Under the pieces are notes generated by a model. The model searched no databases and was not told where the DNA came from. It saw only the letters and a program-made list of their open reading frames with translations. From positions 124,001-188,000 of the forward strand of contig WTGF01000122.1 of the NCBI GenBank assembly GCA_011525385.1: 64,000 nt of DNA. Direction: 5' to 3'. The position numbers and the translations under genes were made by a program. The stretch comes from Chloroflexota bacterium (GTDB lineage Bacteria > Chloroflexota > Anaerolineae > Aggregatilineales > Phototrophicaceae). Position 1 is the first letter of the stretch, and each line of letters begins with the position of its first letter. Shown here one piece after another: positions 1 through 8,848 of the stretch.

Positions 1-1
1 C

Positions 2-979
2 ATTCCGGACAAGCATATCGACGGGCGCGAACAAGTCCTGGTTCACACGCTGACGCAGGCCCAGACCGTCGGCTTTTCTGTAGCGGAGCTGCCGATTCCC
101 GGTTTGAACGTCATCATGAATGGCGAGCTCATTCGGGAACGTGTGGAGACGATTCTGGGGATCATCGCGCCTTTTGACCTGCGCTTTTCAGTACACGCGC
201 CGGGGCGGACCAACCTGGCCTTTGGGGTGGACCTTGATATGGAATGCCGCGTGCTGGAAGCGTGCCTACGTTTTACTCATGCGGTCGGCGGGCGGGTATT
301 GGTCTATCATAGCGGATTGCAAGCTTTGGATGCCGCTCGCACCGGGACTGCGTCCCTGCCGGGCGAGGATGAATTGGCGCGAGGGGCGGAGCGGGAGGTA
401 GCTGCGCTTCAAAAACTGGCGCCAATTGCCGAAGACCTTGGCGTCGTTATCGGCATGGAAAACGGCGATCCGCATTTGTGGGAATACGCCCTTCTGATGA
501 GAGCGGGCAAGGCGCGGGATGATCTCGCACTGTATCATGCGCGGATGAGGACGTCGGCCATTGTGGCGCAGGCCGAGGCTGTGAATCACAGCAATGTCGG
601 GATTACGCTGGACTTGGGACATCTGCATCTTGCGACGCGGGCGCTGGGAGAAGATTTTCTCGAGGCGATCTCGACGGCGGCGCCCTGGGTTTGTCACCTG
701 CATATCAACGATAACTTCGGCAAGCTTGACGCGGGATTTGATGCCGAAGGCGATCGCTTGACTTATGGAGAAGCGGACCTGCACCTGCCGCCGGGCTGGG
801 CGGCCATCCCCTTTGCGGCGGCTTTTAACCATTTGGACGATTATGAGGGTGACATCGTCCTGGAAATCAAATCGCGTTATCGGGATCACCTCGGCGAGGC
901 CCTCGAAAACACGAGGCGAATTCTGATTGATAATGGACATGACACTCGAGAAGGCAAGATTCCCTCAGAGGTTGGGTGA
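2..979 (+). CDS. Sugar phosphate isomerase/epimerase, TIM-barrel (5' partial)
   Basis: The reading frame is open to the left edge of the window, so the true start lies outside; an internal TTG at 104 is only the first start codon visible. The protein has the xylose-isomerase-like (AP endonuclease 2) TIM-barrel pattern. Metal-ligand candidates appear in order: MEN, ITLDLGH, HLHIND and VLEIK, matching the Glu/Asp/His/Glu set of this family. Such enzymes isomerise or epimerise sugars or sugar acids in the cytoplasm. The stop overlaps the start of the next gene, a sugar ABC permease, so the two are translationally coupled and probably act on the same imported carbohydrate. The substrate cannot be told from sequence. 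Confidence 0.8.
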   Translation: MPDKHIDGREQVLVHTLTQAQTVGFSVAELPIPGLNVIMNGELIRERVETILGIIAPFDLRFSVHAPGRTNLAFGVDLDMECRVLEACLRFTHAVGGRVLVYHSGLQALDAARTGTASLPGEDELARGAEREVAALQKLAPIAEDLGVVIGMENGDPHLWEYALLMRAGKARDDLALYHARMRTSAIVAQAEAVNHSNVGITLDLGHLHLATRALGEDFLEAISTAAPWVCHLHINDNFGKLDAGFDAEGDRLTYGEADLHLPPGWAAIPFAAAFNHLDDYEGDIVLEIKSRYRDHLGEALENTRRILIDNGHDTREGKIPSEVG

Positions 980-1827
980 TGAACCGGCATAGATCCCCAA
1001 AACAGCGTATCCTGGCATTTGCTCATGGCTTGATACTCTTGGTCGCCTGTCTGGTTGTCTTGGTGCCGCTGGCGTATCTGGTGATCAACAGCGTGAAGCT
1101 GCCGCGGGAATTCTTGACCGTTCCGCCGACGATATTGCCGACGCAGGTCACGTTTGAGCACTATGCGGACTTGTTTGAAGATAACAAAACTTTTCGCTAT
1201 TTCAGAAATAGTTTGACGGTCACCCTCTGGACGACCGGAATCACCATCATTACCGGTACGCTGGCGGCCTATGGACTGGCGCGCATGCGACTTTCCGCAA
1301 AGATACTAGCTGCGGTGACCTTTATTTTCCTGTTCATCCGCTTTTATCCCCGCGTGACGACGGTCATTCCGTTTTTCCTGGTGATGCGGGAACTTGACCT
1401 GCTGGATACCGTTTGGGCGATTATGATCGGTCAGCTTGGCATCACGATTCCCTTCGTTACCTGGCTAATGCTGGTGGTTTTTCAGGATTTGCCAGCGGAA
1501 ATCGAAGAGGCGGCCATCGTCGACGGCGCCAGCGTCTGGCAGCGCTTCTGGCGGGTGGTATTGCCGATCGTGATGCCGAGCGTGTCGGCAGCGGCGATAT
1601 TAACGGCGTTTTTGTCCTGGAACGAATTCCTCATCGCGTCAAGCGTTGCGCGGCGCAAGGCCAGTGTGCTGTCCATCGCTGTGGCGGGATTTGTCAGCGA
1701 CAAGGGCATTCAGTGGGGACCGATGGCGGCCATGAGCGTGGTGATGATCGTGCCGATGATCGTCTTTGCGCTTTTCGCTCAAAAGTACCTGATTCGGGGG
1801 ATTACTTTTGGCGCCGTGAAGGGTTGA
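979..1827 (+). CDS. Carbohydrate ABC transporter permease, MalG type
   Basis: A 282-residue inner-membrane permease of the binding-protein-dependent transport family. It has about six hydrophobic segments and the cytoplasmic EAA loop (EIEEAAIVDGAS followed by FWRVVLPIVMPS), which docks on the ATPase. The C terminus, GITFGAVKG, is typical of MalG-like CUT1 permeases. ATG 979 overlaps the preceding TGA (ATGA); a GTG at 976 is an alternative. The partner permease, binding protein and ATPase are not seen downstream, so this is the 3' end of an import operon that begins before the window. Confidence 0.9.
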   Translation: MNRHRSPKQRILAFAHGLILLVACLVVLVPLAYLVINSVKLPREFLTVPPTILPTQVTFEHYADLFEDNKTFRYFRNSLTVTLWTTGITIITGTLAAYGLARMRLSAKILAAVTFIFLFIRFYPRVTTVIPFFLVMRELDLLDTVWAIMIGQLGITIPFVTWLMLVVFQDLPAEIEEAAIVDGASVWQRFWRVVLPIVMPSVSAAAILTAFLSWNEFLIASSVARRKASVLSIAVAGFVSDKGIQWGPMAAMSVVMIVPMIVFALFAQKYLIRGITFGAVKG

Positions 1828-1876
1828 TTGAGGCTGTTGTTGCCGTCAAGGGCTCAGAAGTAGCACCAATGAAGTC

Positions 1877-1972
1877 ATGCAACTCCAAAATAATAGTCGA
1901 CGGTAGGGGCGACCCGCCGGGTCGCCCGCAAAACTTAGCCGGAGCGGTGGGCGAGCCAAGGCTCGCCCCTAC
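1877..1972. repeat. Dispersed palindromic repeat, two-hairpin form (copy 1)
   Basis: Two perfect short hairpins lie side by side. The first has 9-bp arms GGGCGACCC/GGGTCGCCC (1907-1927), the second 9-bp arms GGGCGAGCC/GGCTCGCCC (1949-1968). Outer arms GTAGGGGCGA (1903-1912) and TCGCCCCTAC (1963-1972) pair with each other, so the unit can also fold as one cruciform. The left flank, 1877-1911, recurs nearly identically in inverted orientation at 56550-56583. A related two-hairpin unit with the same 42-bp pitch lies at 15506-15568. Too short to code for anything; behaves like a miniature dispersed element or a REP-like sequence. Confidence 0.75.
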
Positions 1973-2231
1973 ATTCAGCCTGCAATTTGTTGCCTCATTT
2001 TCTTGGAATTACTGAGTTTAGTTTTACAAGGCAAGCTCCTCTAAAAACTGCTGAAACGTTAAAACAGAGGATCCTGCACCGTCATCCCATCTGATTTGCG
2101 GCGACAATGCAAACTGTATTTTCCATAGAAAATCTTTTTCTCTGTGCTCTCTGTGGTTAATTTTCAGTTTGATTATTTATCGTTCTGGCAACATCATTAT
2201 GCAGCGGTTATCCTGCCGCTACGCGCTTCTC

Positions 2232-2260
2232 TTGTTGAATCAAATTTGAGATTGTAGTAT
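2232..2260 (+). promoter_or_regulatory. Candidate promoter of the HD-domain gene
   Basis: TTGTTG at 2232-2237 and TAGTAT at 2255-2260 are separated by 17 bp, a fair sigma-70-like pair upstream of the HD-domain gene. Sequence match only. Confidence 0.35.
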
Positions 2261-2339
2261 CAGGTTGTGATTCGTGATTGCGCTTGCGGCGAGTGCAGTA
2301 AGTGTTGCGGGACTTGCGCAACGATGGAGGATGAAGACT

Positions 2340-2915
2340 TTGGACAGAGAGACGGCTTGGGGCATCGTATGCGAATTCGTGGCTTCGGAGGGCTTGCGCA
2401 AGCACATGCTGTCGGTTGAATTCGCCATGCGCGAATATGCCGAACACTATGGCGAGGATCCCGATTCCTGGGGCTTGGTGGGTTTGTTGCACGATTTCGA
2501 TTGGGAAGTGCATCCTTCGCTGGAGCAGCATCCGATGGACGGGGCGCCGATCTTGCGCGAGCGCGGTTTGGGCGAAGAGGATATTCGAACGATCTTGAGT
2601 CACGGTCCCTTGGCGGCCGACGACCGGCGCACGCTGCGCGACAAGGCGCTGTACGCTGTGGACGAACTCACCGGTTTGATAACGGCGGTGGCTTTGGTGC
2701 GCCCGAGCAAGGATATTCGCGATGTCAAGGTCAAGAGCATCCGCAAGAAATGGAAGGACAAAGCTTTTGCGGCCGGGGTCAATCGCCAGGATGTGATCGA
2801 CGGCTGCGAGGTGCTGGGCGTGGATGTTTGGGAGTTTCACATTCCTCTAGTGTTGCGCGCGATGCAAAAACATGCCGCCGACCTGGGATTGGACGGCGGC
2901 AATTCAAATACCTGA
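2340..2915 (+). CDS. HD-domain phosphohydrolase-like protein
   Basis: About 191 residues with the HD fold: RKHMLSVE, then GLLHDFDWE containing the metal-binding His-Asp pair, then a further His in ILSHGP. The family includes metal-dependent phosphohydrolases of unknown substrate. I chose TTG 2340 because GGAGG (2326-2330) sits 9 bases upstream and the resulting start, MDRETAWGIV, aligns with the usual beginning of this family; ATG 2331 in the same frame abuts the ribosome site. Upstream codons back to 2274 are open but look non-coding. It converges on the LysM gene with a 35-bp gap. Real gene, function unknown beyond fold. Confidence 0.8.
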   Translation: MDRETAWGIVCEFVASEGLRKHMLSVEFAMREYAEHYGEDPDSWGLVGLLHDFDWEVHPSLEQHPMDGAPILRERGLGEEDIRTILSHGPLAADDRRTLRDKALYAVDELTGLITAVALVRPSKDIRDVKVKSIRKKWKDKAFAAGVNRQDVIDGCEVLGVDVWEFHIPLVLRAMQKHAADLGLDGGNSNT

Positions 2916-2950
2916 GCGGATCTTAACTGGCTGAGCTTGCTTCGTTCATA

Positions 2951-5900
2951 TCATCGTACATGGACAGGGGTGCCGATGCTGGCGAACTCATAGAACCATT
3001 GCGCGTCAGTATTGGTCAAGTTTACGCAGCCATGGCTCATGGGCTGTCCAAAATTGGTATGCCACCAGGTGCCGTGGATTGCATAGTCCCGGTAGAAGTA
3101 CATGACCCATTCGACATTATCCAAGGAATAGTCCTCTCCAGACATGGTTTGACTGCGTCGCTTCAGCCAGATTTTGTGATCGCCTTTGACCGTTGGCGTC
3201 GCTTTCTTTCCTGTCGATACCCGCACCGCCTTTTGCAAGACGCCGTTTTCGTAGGCATAAATCGCTTGGGCATGCAGTAAGATCACGATTTCCCGCCCGA
3301 CGCCCACCCGAGGTCCTGGCTGATGCGCGAAGATATCGAACCACTTCCAGGCGGCGTATTTCGGATCATACAACTCCACATCCGCTCTTTGTGGTATCAA
3401 CAAAGTTGAGCCGACGTGCAAGACGTATGGTGATTCGAGGTTGTTCAATCTAGCAAGGGCGATCCAACTTGTATCCAGATCAATGGCCAGTTGCGTAAGG
3501 AAATCGCCTTTACGCACGACATACTGCTTCCGAGTGCCAGCCACAGCCGGCGCGTTTTGCGTCTGTGGAGCCGGGGCGGCAGGCGCAGTGGCGACTTCGC
3601 TTGCCGGTTCTTGAGCGGGTTCCGGCAGTTGTGGCGGCGGCGGCGGATCGCGTCTTTTGGCCGATCCGGGTATCCAGAGCGCTTGACCGCTTTCGATGCG
3701 ATTGGCATCGTCGATGTTGTTGGCGGCTATCAGATCCTGAACAGTCACGCCGTAGTAGATAGCCAGGATGCCGAGCGTTTCTCCAAATTGGATTGTGTGC
3801 TCGAAATAGTCGCCGGGCGGGGGACCGTCAGGCGCGGGTTCGCTGGTTTCGGCCGGGCTTTCTGTCGGCGAATCGGGAACGGGCGCCGGTTCGACCTCCA
3901 CAACATTGAGCGCGGGGGAGCCAGTCGACGGAATCCAGAGCTGCTGCCCGACATATATGTGGTAGGGATAAACGATGTCGTTGGCTCGCAAGATGGCTGG
4001 CCAGGTGATGCCAAAATGCCTGGCCAGATCCCCAAGCGTGTCGCCGGCGCGCACAATGTAGAAGAGTTGGCTGCCTAGCTTAATCGGCTGCGAAGGTTCC
4101 GCCGCTGGCGCACTGGTTTCGACCGGGCTTTCGGTCGTCTCCGCGCCGACGGTTTCTGTCGGGGAGTCAGGAACGGACGCCGGTTCGACATTAGCCACAT
4201 TAAGCGCGGGGGAGCCTGTCGACGGAATCCACAGCTGCTGCCCGACATATATGTGGTAGGGATAGACGATGTCGTTGGCTCTCATGATGGCTGGCCAGGT
4301 GATGCCAAAATGCCTGGCCAGATCCCCAAGCGTGTCGCCAGCGCGCACAATGTAGAAGAGTCTGCTGCCTAGCGTGATCGGCTGCGAAGGTTCCGCCGCT
4401 GGCGCACTGGTTTCGGCCGGGCTTTCAGTCGTCACCACGGCGACGGTTTCTGTCGGGGAGTCAGGAACGGACGCCGGTTCGACGTCCGCAGCATTAAGCG
4501 CGGCGGAGCCTGTTGACGGAATCCAGAGTTGCTGCCCGACGTATATGTGGTATGGATAGACGATATTGTTGACGGCTATCAAGTCTTGAAAAGTCACGCC
4601 GTAGCGGATGGCCAGGATGCCGAGGGTTTCTCCATGTTGGATTGTGTGCTCGAAGTAGTCGCCGGGTGGGGGAAGGCCAGGCGCGGGTTCGCTGGTTTCG
4701 GCCGGGCTTTCAGTCGTCTCCGCGGCGACGGTTTCTGTCGGCGAATCGGGGACGGGCGCCGGTTCGACGTCCGCAGCATTAAGCGCGGCGGAGCCTGTTG
4801 ACGGAATCCAGAGTTGCTGCCCGACGTATATGTGGTATGGATAGACGATATTGTTGACGGCTATCAAGTCTTGAAAAGTCACGCCGTAGCGGATGGCCAG
4901 GATGCCGAGGGTTTCTCCATGTTGGATTGTGTGCTCGAAGTAGTCGCCGGGTGGGGGAAGGCCAGGCGCGGGTTCGCTGGTTTCGGCCGGGCTTTCAGTC
5001 GTCTCCGCGGCGACGGTTTCTGTCGGCGGATCGGGGACGGGCGCCGGTTCGACGTCCGCAACATTAAGCGCGGCGGAGCCTGTTGACGGAATCCAGAGCT
5101 GCTGCCCGACGTATATGTGGTATGGATAGACGATATTGTTGACGGCTATCAAGTCTTGAAAAGTCACGCCGTAGCGGATGGCCAGGATGCCGAGGGTTTC
5201 TCCATGTTGGATTGTGTGCTCGAAGTAGTCGCCGGGTGGGGGAAGGCCAGGCGCGGGTTCGCTGGTTTCGGCCGGGCTTTCAGTCGTCTCCGCGGCGACG
5301 GTTTCTGTCGGCGGATCGGGGACGGGCGCCGGTTCGACGTCCGCAACATTAAGCGCGGCGGAGCCTGTTGACGGAATCCAGAGCTGCTGCCCGACGTATA
5401 TGTGGTACGGATAGACGATATTGTTGGCTCTCATGATGGCTGGCCAGGTGATGCCAAAATGTCTGGCCAGATCCCCAAGCGTGTCGCCGGCGCGCACAAC
5501 GTAGAAGAGTCTGCTGCCTAGCGTGATCGGCGGTGAAGTTTCCGCCACTGGAGCGCCCGTCGCGGAATTGACCAAGGTGCGGCCGTCGGCATCGGGGAGG
5601 GTGAGCGCCTGGCCCGGATATATGATGTGGCCGAAGATGCCGTTGACGAGGATGAGTTCGTTGAGGTTGACGCCGTAGGCTGCGGCGATCGTGCCAAGAG
5701 TTTCCCCGTGTCGCACAATATGCTGTCTACTTTGGGTTGTGACCAGCGGTTCGTTGGGGATGGTCGCGCCGGAACCGGCGGGTGAGGGCAGCAGCAGTTC
5801 CTGGCCGGGATAGATCACTTTGCCGTATAGATCATTCAGTTTCTTCAGTTCGGTCAAGTCGACGCCATAGCGCTCGGCAATCACGCTCAGCGTCTCGCCA

Positions 5901-6178
5901 TAGCGAATGACATGGCTGCGGTCTTCCCCGGCGATGGGCGCCTCTTCTTCAGAAAGACCTGGGATCTCGAGTTTTTGCCAACTATAGATCCTGTGGTAGT
6001 TGTAGATACCGTTGAGCGCTGCAAGGTCATTGAGATCGACTTCATAACGGGCGGCGATGACCGCAAGCGTTTCGCCAGGCCGCACAATATGCGTCGATTC
6101 CCGCGCGCTTTGCGCGAAGGACGAGCCCGTAAAGCCTAGAATGACCGTAAGCAGTAGCGCCAGAATCTTATGGTTCAT
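2951..6178 (-). CDS. LysM-repeat L,D-transpeptidase (11 LysM, YkuD)
   Basis: A 1075-residue exported protein: N-terminal signal peptide (hydrophobic stretch ending near SSFAQS), eleven LysM peptidoglycan-binding modules joined by Pro/Thr/Glu-rich linkers, and a C-terminal YkuD L,D-transpeptidase domain with the catalytic signature HGTWWHTN...SHGCVNLTN (His, then Cys of SHGC). L,D-transpeptidases form 3-3 cross-links or anchor proteins in peptidoglycan; LysM modules bind glycan strands. Modules 5-7 with their linkers are near-identical 95-residue units encoded by 285-bp tandem DNA repeats (about 4520-5373), far more modules than most family members carry. Copy number is prone to slippage and to assembly collapse. 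Likely acts at the cell envelope. Confidence 0.93.
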   Translation of the reverse strand: MNHKILALLLTVILGFTGSSFAQSARESTHIVRPGETLAVIAARYEVDLNDLAALNGIYNYHRIYSWQKLEIPGLSEEEAPIAGEDRSHVIRYGETLSVIAERYGVDLTELKKLNDLYGKVIYPGQELLLPSPAGSGATIPNEPLVTTQSRQHIVRHGETLGTIAAAYGVNLNELILVNGIFGHIIYPGQALTLPDADGRTLVNSATGAPVAETSPPITLGSRLFYVVRAGDTLGDLARHFGITWPAIMRANNIVYPYHIYVGQQLWIPSTGSAALNVADVEPAPVPDPPTETVAAETTESPAETSEPAPGLPPPGDYFEHTIQHGETLGILAIRYGVTFQDLIAVNNIVYPYHIYVGQQLWIPSTGSAALNVADVEPAPVPDPPTETVAAETTESPAETSEPAPGLPPPGDYFEHTIQHGETLGILAIRYGVTFQDLIAVNNIVYPYHIYVGQQLWIPSTGSAALNAADVEPAPVPDSPTETVAAETTESPAETSEPAPGLPPPGDYFEHTIQHGETLGILAIRYGVTFQDLIAVNNIVYPYHIYVGQQLWIPSTGSAALNAADVEPASVPDSPTETVAVVTTESPAETSAPAAEPSQPITLGSRLFYIVRAGDTLGDLARHFGITWPAIMRANDIVYPYHIYVGQQLWIPSTGSPALNVANVEPASVPDSPTETVGAETTESPVETSAPAAEPSQPIKLGSQLFYIVRAGDTLGDLARHFGITWPAILRANDIVYPYHIYVGQQLWIPSTGSPALNVVEVEPAPVPDSPTESPAETSEPAPDGPPPGDYFEHTIQFGETLGILAIYYGVTVQDLIAANNIDDANRIESGQALWIPGSAKRRDPPPPPQLPEPAQEPASEVATAPAAPAPQTQNAPAVAGTRKQYVVRKGDFLTQLAIDLDTSWIALARLNNLESPYVLHVGSTLLIPQRADVELYDPKYAAWKWFDIFAHQPGPRVGVGREIVILLHAQAIYAYENGVLQKAVRVSTGKKATPTVKGDHKIWLKRRSQTMSGEDYSLDNVEWVMYFYRDYAIHGTWWHTNFGQPMSHGCVNLTNTDAQWFYEFASIGTPVHVR
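4519..5373. repeat. 285-bp tandem repeats (3 near-identical copies)
   Basis: The segment beginning gaatccagagttgctgcccg recurs at about 4519, 4804 and 5089, exactly 285 bp apart, and its opening recurs again near 5374. 285 bp is 95 codons, so copy-number change keeps the LysM gene in frame. Copies differ by only a few bases, such as tcgg(c/g)gaatc versus ggatc in the linker, indicating recent duplication or ongoing homogenisation. Flanking LysM units (about 3940-4500) are more divergent members of the same repeat. Confidence 0.9.
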
Positions 6179-6561
6179 GACATTGCTCCATCAGTGCATC
6201 AAACAAATTTCATCGCATGTGCCCCAGATTATAGGCGCGTTTTTGGCCTTTTCTTGCGCTGGTCGAAGTTGGGGACGTTTGGCTCTAGCATGAGGAGACG
6301 GCGCTAGACACGGCTGCAACCCGCGAAAATACTAGCGATTCGCGAATCCAGGATATCTCTTCGGAGGTGTGCGGCGTGGGTACGGCGTCAGGGAAAAGTA
6401 GGCAGATTGTATGGCGCGGACATTGTTAATCGGCTAGACTTTTCACAGGTACCCGCCCAGCGGTTACGAAATCACCATCGCGCGCGGACATTATGGAAGG
6501 CGACTAGCAGACTGATAAACGGCCTTACCTGTCTCGTGTTGTAATGAGGAGGGCAACTCGC
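6179..6561. other. Divergent intergenic region
   Basis: 383 bp between two divergent genes for exported proteins. On the minus strand a TATAAT (positions 6233 to 6228) lies about 50 bp before the LysM gene and could be its -10 box, without a good -35. AGGAGG at 6547-6552 is the ribosome site of the rightward gene. No coding sequence or structured RNA recognised. Confidence 0.45.
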
Positions 6562-8703
6562 ATGCCTGAATTGATGACTAAACAAGAAACATGGCGCTGT
6601 TTGCGGATCACCGCGCTAGTCGCGATCTTGGTGCTGGTTCTTGCACCTGCGTCAGGGCAGGACTCGGCCCGTATTCTGGCGCCAGGTTCCACTTTGAGCG
6701 ACAACCTGGGTCCAACAACGACAGCGACCTCGTATGTTTTTGACGCTGCGGTTGGGTCGACTGCGACAATTAGGGTGGATAGCTCAAGCGGGCAGGCATT
6801 GGGGCTCTTGCTGAGTGATGCCAATGGCAATGTCATCGGGGGCGCCTTTGACGAGGCCGGCAGCGGCAGCGCCGCGATCGACGGAACTGTCCTGGCAACA
6901 GGAGGCCGCTATTTTGTCGTCGTGTATATGGCGCCCGGAAGCGCGGCTGCGGACACCGACTTTGATATCGCGTTGGAAATCAGCGCTGCTGAAGATAGGG
7001 AAGCGCCGGAGGCGCAGACCGATGACTCCGCCGGTACAGCCCCGAACCAGGTATTAATTGCCGCAGGTATCGAGGTGCGGCTGACATGGTCGGGCGCGGT
7101 GGACATGAACCTTCAAGTACGTGATCCGTCGGGGCAAACTTTATATTGGGATTCGCGAGTCACGAACAACGGCGGGGTATTTGGCTTCGACGCCAATGGA
7201 TTGTGCCAGGTACTCAGTCCCAGCCCGGAAGAAACGGCTACCTGGCAACCCGGGTTCTTGCCGACGGGTAGTTATGAAGTGCTGATCTTTTATCGCGAAG
7301 CATGTGATAGCAGCGCAGGTTCTATCCCGTTCGCTGCCGAAGTGACCGTAGACAACAGTCTCGCCGGTACGATCAGCGGTGTCCTTTCGCCGCCGCAGCA
7401 AGGGCAGAACAGCGTCTATGTCGCTCGCTTCGAGGTCGATGGCGAAGGGGGGGCAACGGTAAGCGCTGGCGGCGTGTATCCGGATTCCAGCTTAACGAGA
7501 CTGCCGACTGGATTCGACATCGCTACTAATATACCCGTAGCGATAAGTCGAGACAGTCCGGTGATCGGCGCGATTAGCAATGAAGCGCCGTTCCAGACTT
7601 TTTCCTTCACAGGCGCGGCAGGGGAAGTGGTTTCGGTCAGCATGCAAGCGGTGGGACCGAACCTCGACACCCTGCTGCAAATCGTTGACGAGAGCGGATC
7701 CGTCGTTGGCGTCAACGACGATACGGTGGGCACGACCGATTCACTGATTAGTAACGCTCGTCTATTGAGCGATGGCAGTTTCACGATTATCGCGACAAGA
7801 TATGGTATGGAGTTGGGCGGGACGGAAGGCCAATTCCAGTTGACGCTGGGCGGTCCCGCCAGTGATGTTCCCGCCGAACTCACGACCCTGGATTTGCCGT
7901 CGGGCGATATCGAAGTGACGCTGGTTTGGGGCACGAATGCCGATCTGCAATTGCTCGTGCGCGACCCGATCGGCGGATCGGTCTTTGATGATATCCCATT
8001 CGGGAGCAGCGGCGGCATCTTGCAAGAAGTCGGCAATGTCAATTGTATTCCGGCGGCATCGGGCGCTCCGGTGTCTTACATTTATTGGCCTCCGGGTCGG
8101 ATGCGGCCAGGGACATACGAGGTTGAAGTTTGGTATCAGAACGCCTGCTCCGAATTTCCGCCACCGGTCGATTTCACCTTGGCGATTGCGGTTGGTGGGG
8201 AGACGATCGCGCTTGAACGACAGTTCCCACTGGTCAATCAGCGCTTCGTGACCAATTTCACAGTGCTGCCGGACGGCAGGGCCTCCGCCGGCGACGGCGG
8301 CTTTATCGACGGCGGCAGTTCATTGATTCCATATCGATCAGCGGCTTTCGACGCGCCAGTGATAGCCGCGGGCGAAGTGGTGACCGGTACGATCTCGCCA
8401 TCCAATACCTTTGACGTGTTCAACTTCCAGGGCGCGGCTGGCGAGACGGTTACGATCCGAATGGGCGCAGCGGCACAGGTGCTTGATACCAGCGTATTCT
8501 TGATAAGCCCGAGCGGGGTAGAGATTGCCGCCAATGATGATGGCGATCCGGCGCTACTAGGCACGAGTGGTTTCGCAACGGATTCGATCATAAGCGGCCT
8601 GGAACTGACGGAGAACGGTCCCTACACGATCATAGCGACGCGATATGGCGCTCAATTTGGCGGCACGATTGGCAACTATTCGCTGACCCTGGAAAAGAAT
8701 TGA
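6562..8703 (+). CDS. Secreted repeat protein with alternating PPC-like domains
   Basis: A 713-residue exported protein. ATG 6562 has AGGAGG 9 bases upstream and begins a signal peptide with the core LVAILVLVLAPASG; ATG 6544 would put the ribosome site inside the gene. The body alternates two modules: beta-sandwich units like the bacterial pre-peptidase C-terminal (PPC) domain (roughly residues 40-135, 345-440 and 610-713, two ending in TIIATRYG) and a second unit seen twice (about 165-270 and 450-560) containing VxLxWxxxxDLxLxVRDPxG and a late Cys pair (NxxC...YxxAC). The second unit resembles a surface domain, but I cannot name it. No protease or other catalytic motif seen. Probably an extracellular or surface binding protein. 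Confidence 0.8.
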   Translation: MPELMTKQETWRCLRITALVAILVLVLAPASGQDSARILAPGSTLSDNLGPTTTATSYVFDAAVGSTATIRVDSSSGQALGLLLSDANGNVIGGAFDEAGSGSAAIDGTVLATGGRYFVVVYMAPGSAAADTDFDIALEISAAEDREAPEAQTDDSAGTAPNQVLIAAGIEVRLTWSGAVDMNLQVRDPSGQTLYWDSRVTNNGGVFGFDANGLCQVLSPSPEETATWQPGFLPTGSYEVLIFYREACDSSAGSIPFAAEVTVDNSLAGTISGVLSPPQQGQNSVYVARFEVDGEGGATVSAGGVYPDSSLTRLPTGFDIATNIPVAISRDSPVIGAISNEAPFQTFSFTGAAGEVVSVSMQAVGPNLDTLLQIVDESGSVVGVNDDTVGTTDSLISNARLLSDGSFTIIATRYGMELGGTEGQFQLTLGGPASDVPAELTTLDLPSGDIEVTLVWGTNADLQLLVRDPIGGSVFDDIPFGSSGGILQEVGNVNCIPAASGAPVSYIYWPPGRMRPGTYEVEVWYQNACSEFPPPVDFTLAIAVGGETIALERQFPLVNQRFVTNFTVLPDGRASAGDGGFIDGGSSLIPYRSAAFDAPVIAAGEVVTGTISPSNTFDVFNFQGAAGETVTIRMGAAAQVLDTSVFLISPSGVEIAANDDGDPALLGTSGFATDSIISGLELTENGPYTIIATRYGAQFGGTIGNYSLTLEKN

Positions 8704-8711
8704 TCTTCCGC

Positions 8712-8737
8712 AGGCGGCTCCTTGGGGCCGCCTTTTT
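8712..8737 (+). terminator. Rho-independent terminator
   Basis: Perfect 7-bp stem AGGCGGC/GCCGCCT (8712-8718 with 8727-8733) with an 8-base loop, running into TTTTT, just after the stop codon at 8703. Confidence 0.9.
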
Positions 8738-8848
8738 CACCTGTTTCGGAATCAAGTAATCTTCGCGTTTCCAGTACTGTACAAAGCCGCAGGCCTCTGT
8801 TATGATCCGCGTCTACTGTCGCTAAAGACCGGTCGAAAGCGGATCCGA

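Larger units (their letters stand above)
1828..2339. other. Gene-free stretch with palindromic repeat
   Basis: This half-kilobase between the permease and the HD-domain gene holds a two-hairpin repeat (listed separately), a degenerate copy of the 'cacagag' repeat family near 2140-2160, and a candidate promoter at 2232-2260. I see no credible coding sequence or tRNA. Confidence 0.5.

Noticed and set aside
4374..5371. Repeated plus-strand short frames across the LysM region
   Set aside because: Antisense shadows of the 285-bp repeats, identical because the DNA is repeated.
6544..6561. Earlier ATG for the PPC-repeat protein
   Set aside because: This ATG overlaps the AGGAGG site, which is correctly spaced for ATG 6562.
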